The notes: generated by a model not told the origin, from the sequence alone. A DNA stretch of 59,409 nucleotides from Alphaproteobacteria bacterium (GCA_033762625.1 JANRLI010000019.1:1-59409); one strand, 5' to 3'; shown: positions 8,378 through 18,893, counted from the stretch's first letter. Numbers and translations: made by a program.

Positions 8378-9354
8378 ACGAACAGGAATTTTTTCTTAGC
8401 ATTCATGGCTGGGAAAAAGCCCAGCGTACCCCTTTACCTGGTGATTTTTCTGCGCGGCATTACATCCGCTTATCCGATGCCAACCGTAAGGCATTGCTCA
8501 TGGTTATGCCAAAACCTGAAGAGCTTGCCCCGTTTTTATCCATGCAATCGGTATTGCAGGCGGGCGGTATGCGTGTACCTGCCATTTACGCCGTTGATAA
8601 GCACAAAGGCTACGCCATTATCGAGGATTTGGGCGAAAATGACTTTGGCACCATTATCCGCAAATCTGCGCAGCCCGAACATTTATATTCCGTTGCCGTC
8701 GATGCATTACAGCATTTGCATGCGTCACGTGTGCCGCCAACTGACCATCTAACCCAATTCACGGCAGAATTATTTTTGCAGCAAGTGCGCTTTTTTTTAG
8801 ATGCCTATGGCAGCTTCGTGATGAAACACGCGTTTTCGCCGCAAGCGGTTTCTGCATTCCAGCATTCATGGGAAAGTGCACTTCAAGAAGCCTGTGCCAT
8901 TCCGCGTTCGGTGATGCTGCGGGATTATCATGCGGCTAATATTATGTATCTGGAATATGAAGAAGGGCACAGAAAAGCAGCTGCTATTGATTTTCAAGAT
9001 GGCGGTATCGGCCCGATTTCCTACGATATTGCGTCATTGCTTGAAGATGCACGGCTAGATGTATCGCCTGTGTTGCGTGCCCATATGTTGAAAACCTACC
9101 TTGATGCGTCCACGTTTAAGGATAGGGTGCGGTTCATGACGTCTTATCATATTCTTGCCTGCCAACGGCACATGCGCATTTTAGGTATTCTGGCAAAACG
9201 CTGGGTAACGCAGGATAGTCCTGCAACCGAAGATTTTTTCAAGCGCACATGGGGCTTGCTCATGTTGCACACTGCCGAACCTGCGTTGGCTCCTGTCTAT
9301 CAATGGCTTGATGAATATGTGCCCCCTAATTTTCGCGAGCATTGGAAGCCATGA
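8344..9354 (+). CDS. amgK: N-acetylmuramate/N-acetylglucosamine kinase AmgK-like (aminoglycoside phosphotransferase fold)
   Basis: The 336-residue kinase has the phosphotransferase catalytic loop LRDYHAANIMYL and the metal-binding AIDFQDGGIGP. Together with the MurU-like gene that follows, it would phosphorylate recycled MurNAc at the anomeric position and feed UDP-MurNAc synthesis, bypassing de novo, fosfomycin-sensitive synthesis. The assignment rests on fold motifs plus this pairing; other APH-family functions are possible. The start at 8344 lies inside tsaE, and the stop overlaps the murU start by four bases. Confidence 0.82.
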   Translation: MGTTAEAPHDINEQEFFLSIHGWEKAQRTPLPGDFSARHYIRLSDANRKALLMVMPKPEELAPFLSMQSVLQAGGMRVPAIYAVDKHKGYAIIEDLGENDFGTIIRKSAQPEHLYSVAVDALQHLHASRVPPTDHLTQFTAELFLQQVRFFLDAYGSFVMKHAFSPQAVSAFQHSWESALQEACAIPRSVMLRDYHAANIMYLEYEEGHRKAAAIDFQDGGIGPISYDIASLLEDARLDVSPVLRAHMLKTYLDASTFKDRVRFMTSYHILACQRHMRILGILAKRWVTQDSPATEDFFKRTWGLLMLHTAEPALAPVYQWLDEYVPPNFREHWKP

Positions 9355-10076
9355 GTTTTATTCCGCACACAGCTTTTGTATTGGCGGCCGGGCTTGGCAT
9401 GCGTATGCGCCCGCTCACGCTTGAAACGCCAAAGCCATTGCTGAAAGTGGGCCGTGAAACCATGCTCGATCAGGTGTTAGACAGGCTGGTGGATGCTGGT
9501 GTAAAACGTGCCGTGGTTAATGCCCATTACAAAGCTGAACAAATTGAAGCGCATGTAAAATCAATCAATCGTTTGGAGATTATTTTATCGAAAGAAGACA
9601 TATTGCTTGATACCGGCGGGGGTATAAAGAACGCGTTGCCGCATTTGGGTAATGACCCCATTTTTGCCATTAATTCCGATTTACCATGGCGCGACGGCGC
9701 CGTATCCGCGCTACAGCGCCTTGCAAACACCTTCAATCCGGAAACGATGGATTGCCTGTTACTGCTTATGCCGCTTGAAAAAGCGCTAGGTTTTAAAGGT
9801 GCCAAGGGTGATTTTTTTATGGCCACAGATGGCCGTATTACCCGAAAAGATACGGAGCCACCCCGTCCTTACGTCTTTATTTCTGCGCAGATTGTTAAAC
9901 CATCCTTATTTCGCGACGTCACACAAACGGTTTTTTCCAATAATATTGTATGGGATGCCGCCGAAGCCAAAGGACGTTTATACGGCCTCGTCCATGATGG
10001 AACCTGTTTTCATGTCGGTACGCCCGAAGATTTAGCCGAAGCCAATCGCCGACTTGCTGACCATAGCGGGTGGTAA
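9351..10076 (+). CDS. murU: N-acetylmuramate alpha-1-phosphate uridylyltransferase MurU-like
   Basis: The 241-residue protein starts at ATG 9351 in an ATGA overlap with amgK; an ATG three codons earlier is less likely. The N-terminus FVLAAGLGMRMRPLT is the nucleotidyltransferase signature, followed by FAINSDLPW at the metal site. With AmgK it would turn MurNAc-1-phosphate into UDP-MurNAc during peptidoglycan recycling. Without the neighbour it could only be called a sugar-1-phosphate nucleotidyltransferase. Confidence 0.82.
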   Translation: MSFIPHTAFVLAAGLGMRMRPLTLETPKPLLKVGRETMLDQVLDRLVDAGVKRAVVNAHYKAEQIEAHVKSINRLEIILSKEDILLDTGGGIKNALPHLGNDPIFAINSDLPWRDGAVSALQRLANTFNPETMDCLLLLMPLEKALGFKGAKGDFFMATDGRITRKDTEPPRPYVFISAQIVKPSLFRDVTQTVFSNNIVWDAAEAKGRLYGLVHDGTCFHVGTPEDLAEANRRLADHSGW

Positions 10077-10077
10077 C

Positions 10078-12996
10078 ATGCCACCAAAATCCAGAACCAT
10101 TTTTAATATTCCTGCCGGCGAACCGTTTCTTGAAAATCTGGTTGCAGGATTGAAAAAATTACCGCCGACTGAATTTCAATCTGCGCTAATTCTGCTGCCT
10201 ACGCGCCGTGCATGCACGGCGCTACGCGATTTGTTTTTGGCCATGCAAAAAGATGGCGCGGCGATGTTGCTCCCAGCCATTCGCCAGCTTTCTGCGATTG
10301 ATGAAGATGAATTGGTGTTGTCGGCCGATGCGGAATTGGCAAAAGCCGTGCTGGATATTCCTCCCGCCATTTCGCCAATGCGCCGCCGGCTGCTGCTCAC
10401 ACAGCTAATTATGGCACGAAAAGAACCAGATGTATCCCATACGCAAGCCTTTTTATTGGCAGGCGATCTTGGCCGCTTGATGGATCAGGTATTAATTGAA
10501 AATTGCGATTTCAAAAATCTCGCCAACGTGGTTCAAGAAAAAGAATTGGCGAAGCACTGGGAAACCATTGTCGCCTTCCTTGGTGTGATTACAGAAGTTT
10601 GGCCAAAAATTTTGGAAGAACAGAATGTGATCGAGGCGGTTGATCGACGCAAGCGTCTATTCGCGTTACAGATCGAGCATTGGAAGAAAAACCCGCCCAG
10701 CCATTATGTAATCGCTGCGGGTTCTACGGGTTCGCATCCATCCACGGCTGACTTATTGCAAACGATATCAACATTGCCAAAGGGAGCGGTTGTTCTGCCA
10801 GGGCTTGATGCTGCGCTGGATGAAGCAAGCTGGAATGCAATTAGCGAAACACATCCACAATATCTGCTGAAAAAACTGATTAAAAAATTAAATGTCGAGC
10901 GTGAAGATATCCCCATATGGGATGGCACACCGCAATCGCAGCCGCGTCAGCATTTCCTTTCGGAAATCATGCGCCCGGCAGAACACAGCGATGATTGGGA
11001 AAAATTGGCAAAAACCTTCGCTAACGCACAACCATGGCAGGGAATGCAGAGCCTGACCGCAGCGCATGACCAACATGAAGCCCAGCTTGCGGCCCTTATC
11101 TTGCGGCATGTACTGGAAACGCCTGATGAAACGGCTGCACTTGTAACGCCAGACCGTTCACTGGCAGTACGCGTTGCAACCCAGCTTCGGCGCTGGAATG
11201 TCGTAGTTGACGACAGTGCGGGCACGCCTCTATCTGAAACAGCACTGGCTGCTTATTTCACGTTGCTGCTCCATTTGCCACGCCATGATTTAAAACCGTC
11301 GGACGTAATGGCGTTTTTAAAGCATCCGCTAACGTCGCTGGGTCTTTCGCGTGAAGAATGTTTGCGACTTGCGCGCGAAATGGAAACTGATTTTTTTCGC
11401 CAGCAGATATGTGGGCATGGTATTGGTACTTGGCTTTCGATTATGCCTGCGAACAAGCCTTACGCAGTGCTGTTGCAAACCATCCGCAAAGGCATTTCTG
11501 AAATCACCAGCATCAACCATATAAAATCGTTCTCGCACTGGCTCGACATGCATCTAGCGCTTGCAAATGCGTGGTGCAAACAAGACGTATGGCAGGGCGA
11601 AGCAGCGGAGGTGCTTTCCCAGTATATGGACAGTCTTCGCGCGCATAGCCAGAATTACCAATGCAGTTTTGAAGATTATATAGGTATTTTCACAGCTGGC
11701 TTGCGCCAGGAGCCTGTCCGTCTGCGCTATGGGCAACACCCGCGTGTTCATATTCTGGGCCTTATCGAAGCGCGCATGTTGTCGTTTGACCATATGATAC
11801 TGGCAGGCCTTAATGAGGGCTCCTGGCCGGAAGCGCCTATGCTGGACCCGTGGATGTCACCTGCGATGCGTAAAACCTTCGGGCTTCCTGTTCCTGATCA
11901 GCATATTGGGCAAACCGCGCATGACTTTATCCAGCTTGCCGCGCAGAAAAATGTAACGCTGCTCCGCAGTGAACGCAGCGGGGTTACTCCTACCAACCCA
12001 TCACGCTGGCTGCTTCGTTTGCAGGCGGTTTTAAAAATGCTTGGCGCAGAACATGCACTAAAGCCTGTGATGCCTTGGCATGAATGGGCAAAGGAATTGG
12101 ATAGGGTAGAAGATGTTGCGCCTTGTGAACCGCCCGCAGTCAGTGTTGTACATACTGCTTTGCCAGCAAAGCTTAGCGCAACAGATATCGAGCTTTGGGT
12201 GCGTGACCCTTACGCATTTTACGCAAAACGCGTGCTGGGCCTTAATGCACTTAAGGAACTGGATGCCGAACTCAGCGCAATGGACAGAGGAAATATTTTC
12301 CATGCCGTGCTCGATGCGCTTGCAAAAACTTATCCATTCAATTGGCCGGAAGATGCCAAGCATACATTTATGCACCTGCTAGGCGAAGGGTTTTTAAAGC
12401 ACGGGGTCAGTGCCGATGAACTGCATATGATGCAGCCACGTCTTATGCTGCTTGCAGAAGAAGTATGGGAATATGAACGCGCGCGCCGCGCCGAGGTGAC
12501 AGCCTTTTTTGCTGAAAAGCGCGGCGAAACAAAGCTCAATATTCAAAATTATCATCCGGTTGTCCATGCCAAGGCTGACCGCATTGATGTGCTGAACGAT
12601 CATACGGTGCATATTTCCGATTATAAAACGGGTGCAATCCCAAGCAAAGCAGAGGTGGAAACTGCGCTAAAACCCCAATTGCTGGTGGAGGCAATTATTG
12701 CGTCCAATCAGGGTTTTCCAGATCTTGCGCAAACGCATGTCAGCAAAATTGGCTATGTGCGCATAACCGAAGGTGAAAAGTTACTAGATTCAAAAGCACC
12801 GATGAATTTGCATGCGGACGCCATCGTATTGCATCAAAATGGTCTAACGGCTTTTATCCAAGCCTTTTTACAAAAGAATGCGCTATTTCGTTCTGCGCCG
12901 CGCCAAAATCTTCTCGAAGCTTCGCCTGATTATGCGCGCCTTGCCCGTGTTGCCGAATGGTCGAAAGGCGAAATCGAGCAGGAGGATGCCGGATGA
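10078..12996 (+). CDS. addB: Double-strand break repair nuclease subunit AddB (alphaproteobacterial type)
   Basis: The 972-residue protein starts at ATG 10078, right after the murU stop. An inactivated helicase-like N-terminal and middle region is followed by a C-terminal RecB-type nuclease domain with HISDYKTGAIP. AddB pairs with AddA, whose start overlaps this stop by four bases, to resect DNA ends and load RecA. The four-cysteine iron-sulfur staple of Firmicute AddB is not evident; the corresponding region reads DPYAFYAKRVLGL. That fits the alphaproteobacterial subgroup. Confidence 0.9.
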   Translation: MPPKSRTIFNIPAGEPFLENLVAGLKKLPPTEFQSALILLPTRRACTALRDLFLAMQKDGAAMLLPAIRQLSAIDEDELVLSADAELAKAVLDIPPAISPMRRRLLLTQLIMARKEPDVSHTQAFLLAGDLGRLMDQVLIENCDFKNLANVVQEKELAKHWETIVAFLGVITEVWPKILEEQNVIEAVDRRKRLFALQIEHWKKNPPSHYVIAAGSTGSHPSTADLLQTISTLPKGAVVLPGLDAALDEASWNAISETHPQYLLKKLIKKLNVEREDIPIWDGTPQSQPRQHFLSEIMRPAEHSDDWEKLAKTFANAQPWQGMQSLTAAHDQHEAQLAALILRHVLETPDETAALVTPDRSLAVRVATQLRRWNVVVDDSAGTPLSETALAAYFTLLLHLPRHDLKPSDVMAFLKHPLTSLGLSREECLRLAREMETDFFRQQICGHGIGTWLSIMPANKPYAVLLQTIRKGISEITSINHIKSFSHWLDMHLALANAWCKQDVWQGEAAEVLSQYMDSLRAHSQNYQCSFEDYIGIFTAGLRQEPVRLRYGQHPRVHILGLIEARMLSFDHMILAGLNEGSWPEAPMLDPWMSPAMRKTFGLPVPDQHIGQTAHDFIQLAAQKNVTLLRSERSGVTPTNPSRWLLRLQAVLKMLGAEHALKPVMPWHEWAKELDRVEDVAPCEPPAVSVVHTALPAKLSATDIELWVRDPYAFYAKRVLGLNALKELDAELSAMDRGNIFHAVLDALAKTYPFNWPEDAKHTFMHLLGEGFLKHGVSADELHMMQPRLMLLAEEVWEYERARRAEVTAFFAEKRGETKLNIQNYHPVVHAKADRIDVLNDHTVHISDYKTGAIPSKAEVETALKPQLLVEAIIASNQGFPDLAQTHVSKIGYVRITEGEKLLDSKAPMNLHADAIVLHQNGLTAFIQAFLQKNALFRSAPRQNLLEASPDYARLARVAEWSKGEIEQEDAG

Positions 12997-15900
12997 GCGC
13001 CACTGCCCAAAAAAATATACTGCCCCAATCATCGGAGCTTGCGCAGCAACAGGAAGCGCAGCGCTTGCGCGCATTAAATCCAGCGCAATCCGTTTGGGTT
13101 TCTGCATCGGCAGGCAGTGGCAAAACCACGTTGCTTACACAGCGCGTGCTGCGTTTATTGCTGCAAAACCGTATCGAAAAACGCACACATAAAAATAAAG
13201 TACTGCCCAATATCCTCTGCCTTACCTATACCAAGGCAGCAGCAGCAGAAATGCAAAACCGCATCCGCATGCAGCTGCAGCAATGGGCTATTTTACCGGA
13301 AGGTGATTTGCAAAACAGACTCGAAGAAACCTTTGCGCTCAAAACCAATCCCACGGTTTTAAAAGAAGCGCGTCGTTTATTTGCCTTTGCGCTGGAACGC
13401 CCCGATGCCATTCGCATTATGACGATGCATGCATTCTGCCAGATGATTTTAAACCGCTTCCCGCATGAAGCCGGTCTTGCGCCGCATTTCACGCTGCTAG
13501 AAGGCGAAGCAGAAAAATTATTCCATGAACAGGTGCTTTCCGAATTTTATGGGCAGATTAAAACCAGCCCTGCATTAAATGATGCGCTGACCACACTCGG
13601 ATACAGCCAAGCAACATCCCGCACAAAGGAAATGCTGGGGGAGGTGTTTAAAAACTCCGGCAAATGGGCAGCGCATTTTGCTGCGCATCCAACGCCTGAA
13701 AATTTTGCAAAATCCCTGCAAACAAAGCTTAATCTTGTTTTTATTGGCAGTGAGCGCGAATTGCTCGAACAACAATCGGTGCCCGAAAATGAACTGCTAC
13801 AGGCAGCAGATTGGCTACAGGCTGGCAGTAAGACCGACAAAGAACGCGGCGTAGCCATTTCTAAATGGGTGCATGATAAACAAAACCGCGCGCCACATTT
13901 TGATGAATACGCCTTGGCCTATCTCACTACCGAAGAAACGGTACGTGCCAAGTTATTTACCAAGGATATTGAAAAAAATAATCCATCCATCGCTGATATT
14001 TTGAATAGGGAAGCGCAGCGCGTGCTAGCACTCGTGCAAACCCGCAATGCCCTGCGTTTTTATCATCAGCACGTTGCATTTTACATTCTTGCGCAGCATC
14101 TATGGCAGCTGGTCAAGGACGTTAAGCGCCGTAATGCGCAGCTCACCTATGATGATTTGATTTTAACAACCCGTGATGTGTTTACGCAGCCCGAACTCGC
14201 GCCGTGGGTATTGTATAAGCTGGATGGTGGTATCGATCATATTTTAATTGATGAAGCGCAAGATACCAGCCCGGAACAATGGGACATCATCTTTGCTCTG
14301 CTCGATGAAGTTTTATCAGGACGCGGCGCCAGGGAGGATGAAGCCCGCACTTTATTTGTCGTGGGCGATGAAAAGCAATCCATCTACAGTTTTCAAGGTG
14401 CCAATCATCGTCATTATCTGGAAGTAAAAGCGCAGCTATTTGCACGGTTCAAGCATTTGTTAAAGCCGATGATTGAAGTTGACCGCATTCAATCCTTCCG
14501 CTCCACCTCCGCTGTTCTGGAATTTGTTGATGAAGTGTTCAGGCGCGATGAAATCCGCAAAGGGGTTAGCAATACAGCTTTGCGGCATTATCCATATCGC
14601 GCCATGCGCGGTATGGTGGAGCTGTGGTCGCCTGTAAAAACGGAAATGAAGCCGTTGCCGCAACCATGGGAAGCGCCGTTAGAACGCGATGATTCAAAGC
14701 ATGCCTATGTGCGCTTGGCGCAACGCATTGCCGATACAATTGCAACCTGGCTATCACAAAGCTACCAGCTTAAAACACGCGAAGGGCAACAGCGCGCAGT
14801 AAAGCCGGATGACATCATCATTCTGCTGCAAAGGCGCAGTCATTTACTCTCGCCCATCATTCGCGCGCTAAAGGAACGCAATATTCCAGTAGCTGGCATT
14901 GACCGCATGGTTTTGCATAAGCAGCCGGCAGTGCAGGATGTGCTTAGCCTTTGCCGTTTCTTGCTGTTACCGCAAGATGATTTAACACTGGCGGAGGTGC
15001 TGCGCGGACCATTCATTCGCATCAGTGATGAACAGCTTTTTGCAATCGCGCATCGGCGCAGCGGCTCATTGTGGCAGGCATTACAAGACACACAAAGCCT
15101 GAATACAATATGTGATTACCTGAAACATTTGCTGGCTAAGGTTGATACGGTTTCATCCTTTGCCTTGCTATCACATATCTTCGTGATGCCGTGCCCCGGT
15201 AATCCGGCTGGCGGAAAAACCGCGCTTATCCATCGTTTGGGGATGGATGCCATAGACCCCTTGGAACAATTACTATCTGCTGCGCGTCAGCATGATGCAC
15301 AGCATCCATTATCCTTGCAATTATTTGTGCGCGCGATTGCGCAGGACGACAGCGAATTAAAGCGCGAACAAAGCGAAGCCAACTGCGAAGTGCGCATCAT
15401 GACCACCCACGGCGCAAAGGGGCTGGAAGCACCTATTATTATCATGCCTGATTTAATGCGTGACCCGCATAAGCAAGGAAAACAACCCTCGGTGTTTTGG
15501 GATAGTGACGGATTTGTATTTCCCGCAACACCCGTTGCAAAAAAAGTTCCAGCAGTCGAAGCGTGCAAGGCATTTTCAAAAGAAGCGCGCGATGAAGAAC
15601 ACCGGCGTCTGTTATACGTTGCCCTCACCAGAGCGGCAGATGTGTTGATATTATGCAGTGCAATCAAAGACGAAGAAGCCAAGCCCCAGCCATGGCAAGC
15701 CCATATCCAGGATGCCATGAACCAACTTGCGGCGGATGCTACCGAACTAAACGGCGAACCCATCTGGAAATTTGGTGATGTGCAAACATTATCGCCTCCG
15801 GTTGCGCCCGTGCCAAATATTACAACCGACCTTCACCAACCGCCCGCATGGCTTTTGCAGCCTATTCCCCCCATATCTGCAAAACAGCCGATTTACAATC

Positions 15901-16472
15901 CATCCATGCTGCAGCGTGGCGATGAAACGCAATTAAGTCCATCGGCATCCGGTACTGCGTCATCCTTTATGCGTGGGCGCTTATTGCACCGTCTGCTGCA
16001 ACTGCTACCCAATATTCCCGATGACCAGCGCGAAGAAGCTGCGGCACGCTTTTTAATTCAAAGTAGTGGAAGCGATCGTGATGTCATGCTAAAGGATGTT
16101 CAGGAAGTTATGGCAGTACTGCGCAATCCTGTTTTCGCAGATGTTTTTTCAAAAGATGCGCAGGCCGAAGTTCCCATCATTGGCACAATCAATGGCAAAT
16201 ATTTTTCAGGGCAGATTGACCGCTTGCTGGTGACCGATACAGAAGTGCTCGTGATTGATTTTAAAACCAACCGCCCGCCGCCACGCACAACCGCCGACGT
16301 GGAGCATGGATATGCTGCGCAAATGGCATGTTATAAAATCCTGCTGGAGCAGATTTATAAGGGCCGCAAACTACGCGCGGGCTTGCTGTGGACACATAAC
16401 CTTACCTTAATGGAGCTGGATGATGCCTCATTGCAGCGCGGCATGAGGATTCTGGACAATTTGAGCTCTTGA
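12993..16472 (+). CDS. addA: Double-strand break repair helicase-nuclease AddA
   Basis: The 1159-residue UvrD-like superfamily 1A helicase has motif I SASAGSGKTTLL near residue 40, motif II LIDEAQDTSPEQW, and the motif III region VGDEKQSIYSFQGA. A later motif is MTTHGAKGLEAP. The C-terminal RecB-type nuclease core is VIDFKTNRPPP. The start at 12993 forms an ATGA overlap with addB. It is the motor and second nuclease of the AddAB complex. A consensus promoter for trxA begins eight bases after the stop. Confidence 0.95.
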   Translation: MSATAQKNILPQSSELAQQQEAQRLRALNPAQSVWVSASAGSGKTTLLTQRVLRLLLQNRIEKRTHKNKVLPNILCLTYTKAAAAEMQNRIRMQLQQWAILPEGDLQNRLEETFALKTNPTVLKEARRLFAFALERPDAIRIMTMHAFCQMILNRFPHEAGLAPHFTLLEGEAEKLFHEQVLSEFYGQIKTSPALNDALTTLGYSQATSRTKEMLGEVFKNSGKWAAHFAAHPTPENFAKSLQTKLNLVFIGSERELLEQQSVPENELLQAADWLQAGSKTDKERGVAISKWVHDKQNRAPHFDEYALAYLTTEETVRAKLFTKDIEKNNPSIADILNREAQRVLALVQTRNALRFYHQHVAFYILAQHLWQLVKDVKRRNAQLTYDDLILTTRDVFTQPELAPWVLYKLDGGIDHILIDEAQDTSPEQWDIIFALLDEVLSGRGAREDEARTLFVVGDEKQSIYSFQGANHRHYLEVKAQLFARFKHLLKPMIEVDRIQSFRSTSAVLEFVDEVFRRDEIRKGVSNTALRHYPYRAMRGMVELWSPVKTEMKPLPQPWEAPLERDDSKHAYVRLAQRIADTIATWLSQSYQLKTREGQQRAVKPDDIIILLQRRSHLLSPIIRALKERNIPVAGIDRMVLHKQPAVQDVLSLCRFLLLPQDDLTLAEVLRGPFIRISDEQLFAIAHRRSGSLWQALQDTQSLNTICDYLKHLLAKVDTVSSFALLSHIFVMPCPGNPAGGKTALIHRLGMDAIDPLEQLLSAARQHDAQHPLSLQLFVRAIAQDDSELKREQSEANCEVRIMTTHGAKGLEAPIIIMPDLMRDPHKQGKQPSVFWDSDGFVFPATPVAKKVPAVEACKAFSKEARDEEHRRLLYVALTRAADVLILCSAIKDEEAKPQPWQAHIQDAMNQLAADATELNGEPIWKFGDVQTLSPPVAPVPNITTDLHQPPAWLLQPIPPISAKQPIYNPSMLQRGDETQLSPSASGTASSFMRGRLLHRLLQLLPNIPDDQREEAAARFLIQSSGSDRDVMLKDVQEVMAVLRNPVFADVFSKDAQAEVPIIGTINGKYFSGQIDRLLVTDTEVLVIDFKTNRPPPRTTADVEHGYAAQMACYKILLEQIYKGRKLRAGLLWTHNLTLMELDDASLQRGMRILDNLSS

Positions 16473-16479
16473 TAGGCTC

Positions 16480-16509
16480 TTGACCCCAGTAAAACCAGCG
16501 CCATATAAT
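16480..16509 (+). promoter_or_regulatory. Sigma-70 promoter for trxA
   Basis: TTGACC at 16480-16485 and a perfect TATAAT at 16504-16509 are separated by 18 bases. This is near consensus. It lies in the 78-base addA-trxA gap and would start transcription about 35 bases before the trxA ATG, so thioredoxin can be made independently of the upstream operon. Confidence 0.75.
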
Positions 16510-16550
16510 TAAGACAGAGATTGTTTTTAAAGGACTTTTTGGAGAACCAA

Positions 16551-16880
16551 ATGGGTAACAATACCATTGCCGTAAGCGACGCAAGTTTCGAAGCAGATGT
16601 TCTAAAATCAGAAAAACCTGTGCTGGTTGATTTCTGGGCGGAATGGTGCGGCCCATGCAAAACGATAGGCCCCTTTTTGGAAGAGATCGCCGGTGAAATG
16701 GGCGCAGAATTAAGCATCGCTAAGGTCAATATCGATGAAAATCCGATGACGCCAAGCAAATATGGCGTGCGCGGTATCCCAACCTTGATGTTGTTCAAAG
16801 GCGGCCAATTGGTGGAAACCAAAGTTGGCGCAATGCCAAAATCCCAGCTATCGGCATGGGTTAAGTCAAAGCTGGCTTAA
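16551..16880 (+). CDS. trxA: Thioredoxin
   Basis: The 109-residue cytosolic disulfide reductase has the active site WCGPC at residues 32-36 within DFWAEWCGPCK, and the cis-proline loop VRGIPTLMLF. The start at 16551 is chosen over an in-frame ATG at 16521 because GGAG at 16541-16544 is correctly spaced. It has its own strong promoter just upstream. It ends six bases from the convergent hypothetical gene. Confidence 0.95.
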   Translation: MGNNTIAVSDASFEADVLKSEKPVLVDFWAEWCGPCKTIGPFLEEIAGEMGAELSIAKVNIDENPMTPSKYGVRGIPTLMLFKGGQLVETKVGAMPKSQLSAWVKSKLA

Positions 16881-16886
16881 CTGCAA

Positions 16887-17498
16887 TTAGAACTCTAATG
16901 GCGGTGGTGGATCGATCGGCACATTGAGGTCTTCGAGCAGAAGTTCCTCATCCGTCAATTCCATCAATCCATCGGGTGCAACGCGGATATTCGTTTTAAA
17001 TAGCGCGTTTTTAAACACCACGCTGGCGGTCAATAAATAGCGGTTATCGCGTCCAATACCTTTATAGGTCACAGGCATCAAGCGGTCATTCACCTTTTGC
17101 ATTTCTTCGGCGTTCGCATTATCCAGCCACGCCACATCATCTGGTTTCTCTACAATGATGAAACGGCCTAATTGGCCACGTACATAGTGGAAAAAGAATT
17201 TGGCATACGCGATAACATTTTTGCGATCCAAACGGATGGGCGCCTTGTCATTCACGCGGTAGATGATTTCATTGGTCCAGTTCAGTAATTCCGCATCACC
17301 TGGCTTGTACAGCATATACCGGGTTTGCTCATGATCCTGTAAAATATAGAATTTGAAATCTTCATACCATGGAAGGCTTGCTGCGCGGATATCCAGCGCA
17401 TTCAAATTCATATTTTTTGCTTCCAGCAACGGTTTGATTTCCGCAATAATCGGCGCGGCCGCTTCTGCGTCTAATGGCTCTGGCTTCAGTTCTTTCAT
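16887..17498 (-). CDS. Conserved-looking hypothetical protein
   Basis: I do not recognise this family. The 203-residue reading from ATG 17498 is preceded by a modest AGAAAGA ribosome site; a GTG at 17564 would add 22 residues. The sequence is soluble, with no signal peptide or membrane segment. It contains PWYEDFKFYILQDHEQTRYM, a central FFFHYVRGQLGRFIIVE segment and an acidic, proline-rich end (DPPPPLEF). Codon use and composition look like a real gene. It is convergent with trxA, with six bases between stops, and lies downstream of folC on the same strand. Confidence 0.7.
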   Translation of the reverse strand: MKELKPEPLDAEAAAPIIAEIKPLLEAKNMNLNALDIRAASLPWYEDFKFYILQDHEQTRYMLYKPGDAELLNWTNEIIYRVNDKAPIRLDRKNVIAYAKFFFHYVRGQLGRFIIVEKPDDVAWLDNANAEEMQKVNDRLMPVTYKGIGRDNRYLLTASVVFKNALFKTNIRVAPDGLMELTDEELLLEDLNVPIDPPPPLEF

Positions 17499-17591
17499 TG
17501 AATGTCTTTCTGGCGTGAACTGGGTATAAGGACTGGTAAAAGATAGAATAGGGGTGGTTAACACTCAATAAATATCGATTTATTACTTATA

Positions 17592-18893
17592 TTATTTGTT
17601 CTTCTGCAATATTTGACCCGCCAAATAGAGCGAGCCGGTAATCAAAATGCGTGCAGGTTGCGGCGAAAGGCTGATGAGCCATTTCAATGCATCCTGCGCG
17701 TTTTGGTGGTTTTGTGTGATTTTGATGCCAGTTTCCCGCGCGGTTAATGCAAGGGTATCTGCGCTTTGTGTTTTTTCATTGGGAATGGGAATAGCCGCAA
17801 GCGCCGAAATATGCGATGCAAGTGATGCCAGAAATTCTTCCGGATGTTTGCTTGCCAACATCCCCAGAATAACCATCAATGGTTTTTTATCCTGCGCGGC
17901 CCAACTGGCGGCTTGAATTGCCAGCATATCCCCCGCGCTGTCATTATGTCCGCCATCCAGCCAAAGCTCATACCCTTGCGGCAGCAAATCCACCAAAGGT
18001 CCGTTTTTCAATTGTTGTAACCGTGCCGGCCATTCGGCGTGCTGAACACCGTGAGCAATTGCTGCATCATCAATGTTGAATTTGGTTTGTTGTTTTAAAA
18101 CCGCAATCGCGGTTGCGGCGTTTGCGTATTGATGCATCCCGATTAAGTTGGGTTTTGGAAACTGGGTTGCTTTGCCATTCACAACAAACTCAAGGCCGGT
18201 GCTGTTGGGTGTGTATGACCAATCCGTGCCGTATGCATGTAACGGCGTTTGTGTGGCAGCTGCCTTTTCAATCAGTGTTTGCGTGACTTCTTGTGCAAAT
18301 TGCGGGGCGATAATCGCGGGGATGTTTTTCCTGAAAATCCCGGCTTTTTCACTGGCGATTTCGTGAAGGCTGTTGCCTAAAAAATCGCGGTGATCATAGG
18401 AAATGCGGGTAATTACACTCGCCAATGGCTGGGAAATCATATTGGTGGCATCAAGCCGCCCGCCAAGCCCGACCTCAAGCAGCAATACATCCGCAGTCAC
18501 GCGGGAAAAGGCAAGGAACGCGGCGGCGGTGGTGATTTCAAATTGGGTGACAGGTGCGCCGTCATTCAACCGTTCGCATTCCAGCAGCACGTCACATAAA
18601 TCATCTTCGCTAATCAATTGACCAGCAAGCCGGATGCGTTCATGGAATGAGACTAGATGCGGGGATGTATATACATGAACCTTTAGCCCAGATGCTTCCA
18701 GCATCGCGCGCAAAAACGCAATGGTGGAACCTTTGCCGTTCGTGCCCGCAACGTGGATGATAGGTGGCAGCTTAAGTTGCGGATTACCTAACGCACCCAG
18801 CAATTGGGCATAGCTATCACGCAACGATAAATCGACATTAACCGAATGATACGCATTTAATCGCGCAAGTATGTCTTGCGAAGAATGCCGCAT
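17592..18893 (-). CDS. folC: Bifunctional folylpolyglutamate synthase/dihydrofolate synthase
   Basis: The 433-residue Mur-ligase-fold enzyme adds glutamate to dihydropteroate and to folates. Visible motifs are the P-loop HVAGTNGKGST, YTSPHLVSFHERIR, LLEVGLGGRLDATN and LDGGHND. The ATG directly abuts the TAA of accD (TAAATG), which indicates translational coupling. The accD-folC pair behind trpBA is an arrangement I recall from many alphaproteobacteria. Confidence 0.94.
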   Translation of the reverse strand: MRHSSQDILARLNAYHSVNVDLSLRDSYAQLLGALGNPQLKLPPIIHVAGTNGKGSTIAFLRAMLEASGLKVHVYTSPHLVSFHERIRLAGQLISEDDLCDVLLECERLNDGAPVTQFEITTAAAFLAFSRVTADVLLLEVGLGGRLDATNMISQPLASVITRISYDHRDFLGNSLHEIASEKAGIFRKNIPAIIAPQFAQEVTQTLIEKAAATQTPLHAYGTDWSYTPNSTGLEFVVNGKATQFPKPNLIGMHQYANAATAIAVLKQQTKFNIDDAAIAHGVQHAEWPARLQQLKNGPLVDLLPQGYELWLDGGHNDSAGDMLAIQAASWAAQDKKPLMVILGMLASKHPEEFLASLASHISALAAIPIPNEKTQSADTLALTARETGIKITQNHQNAQDALKWLISLSPQPARILITGSLYLAGQILQKNK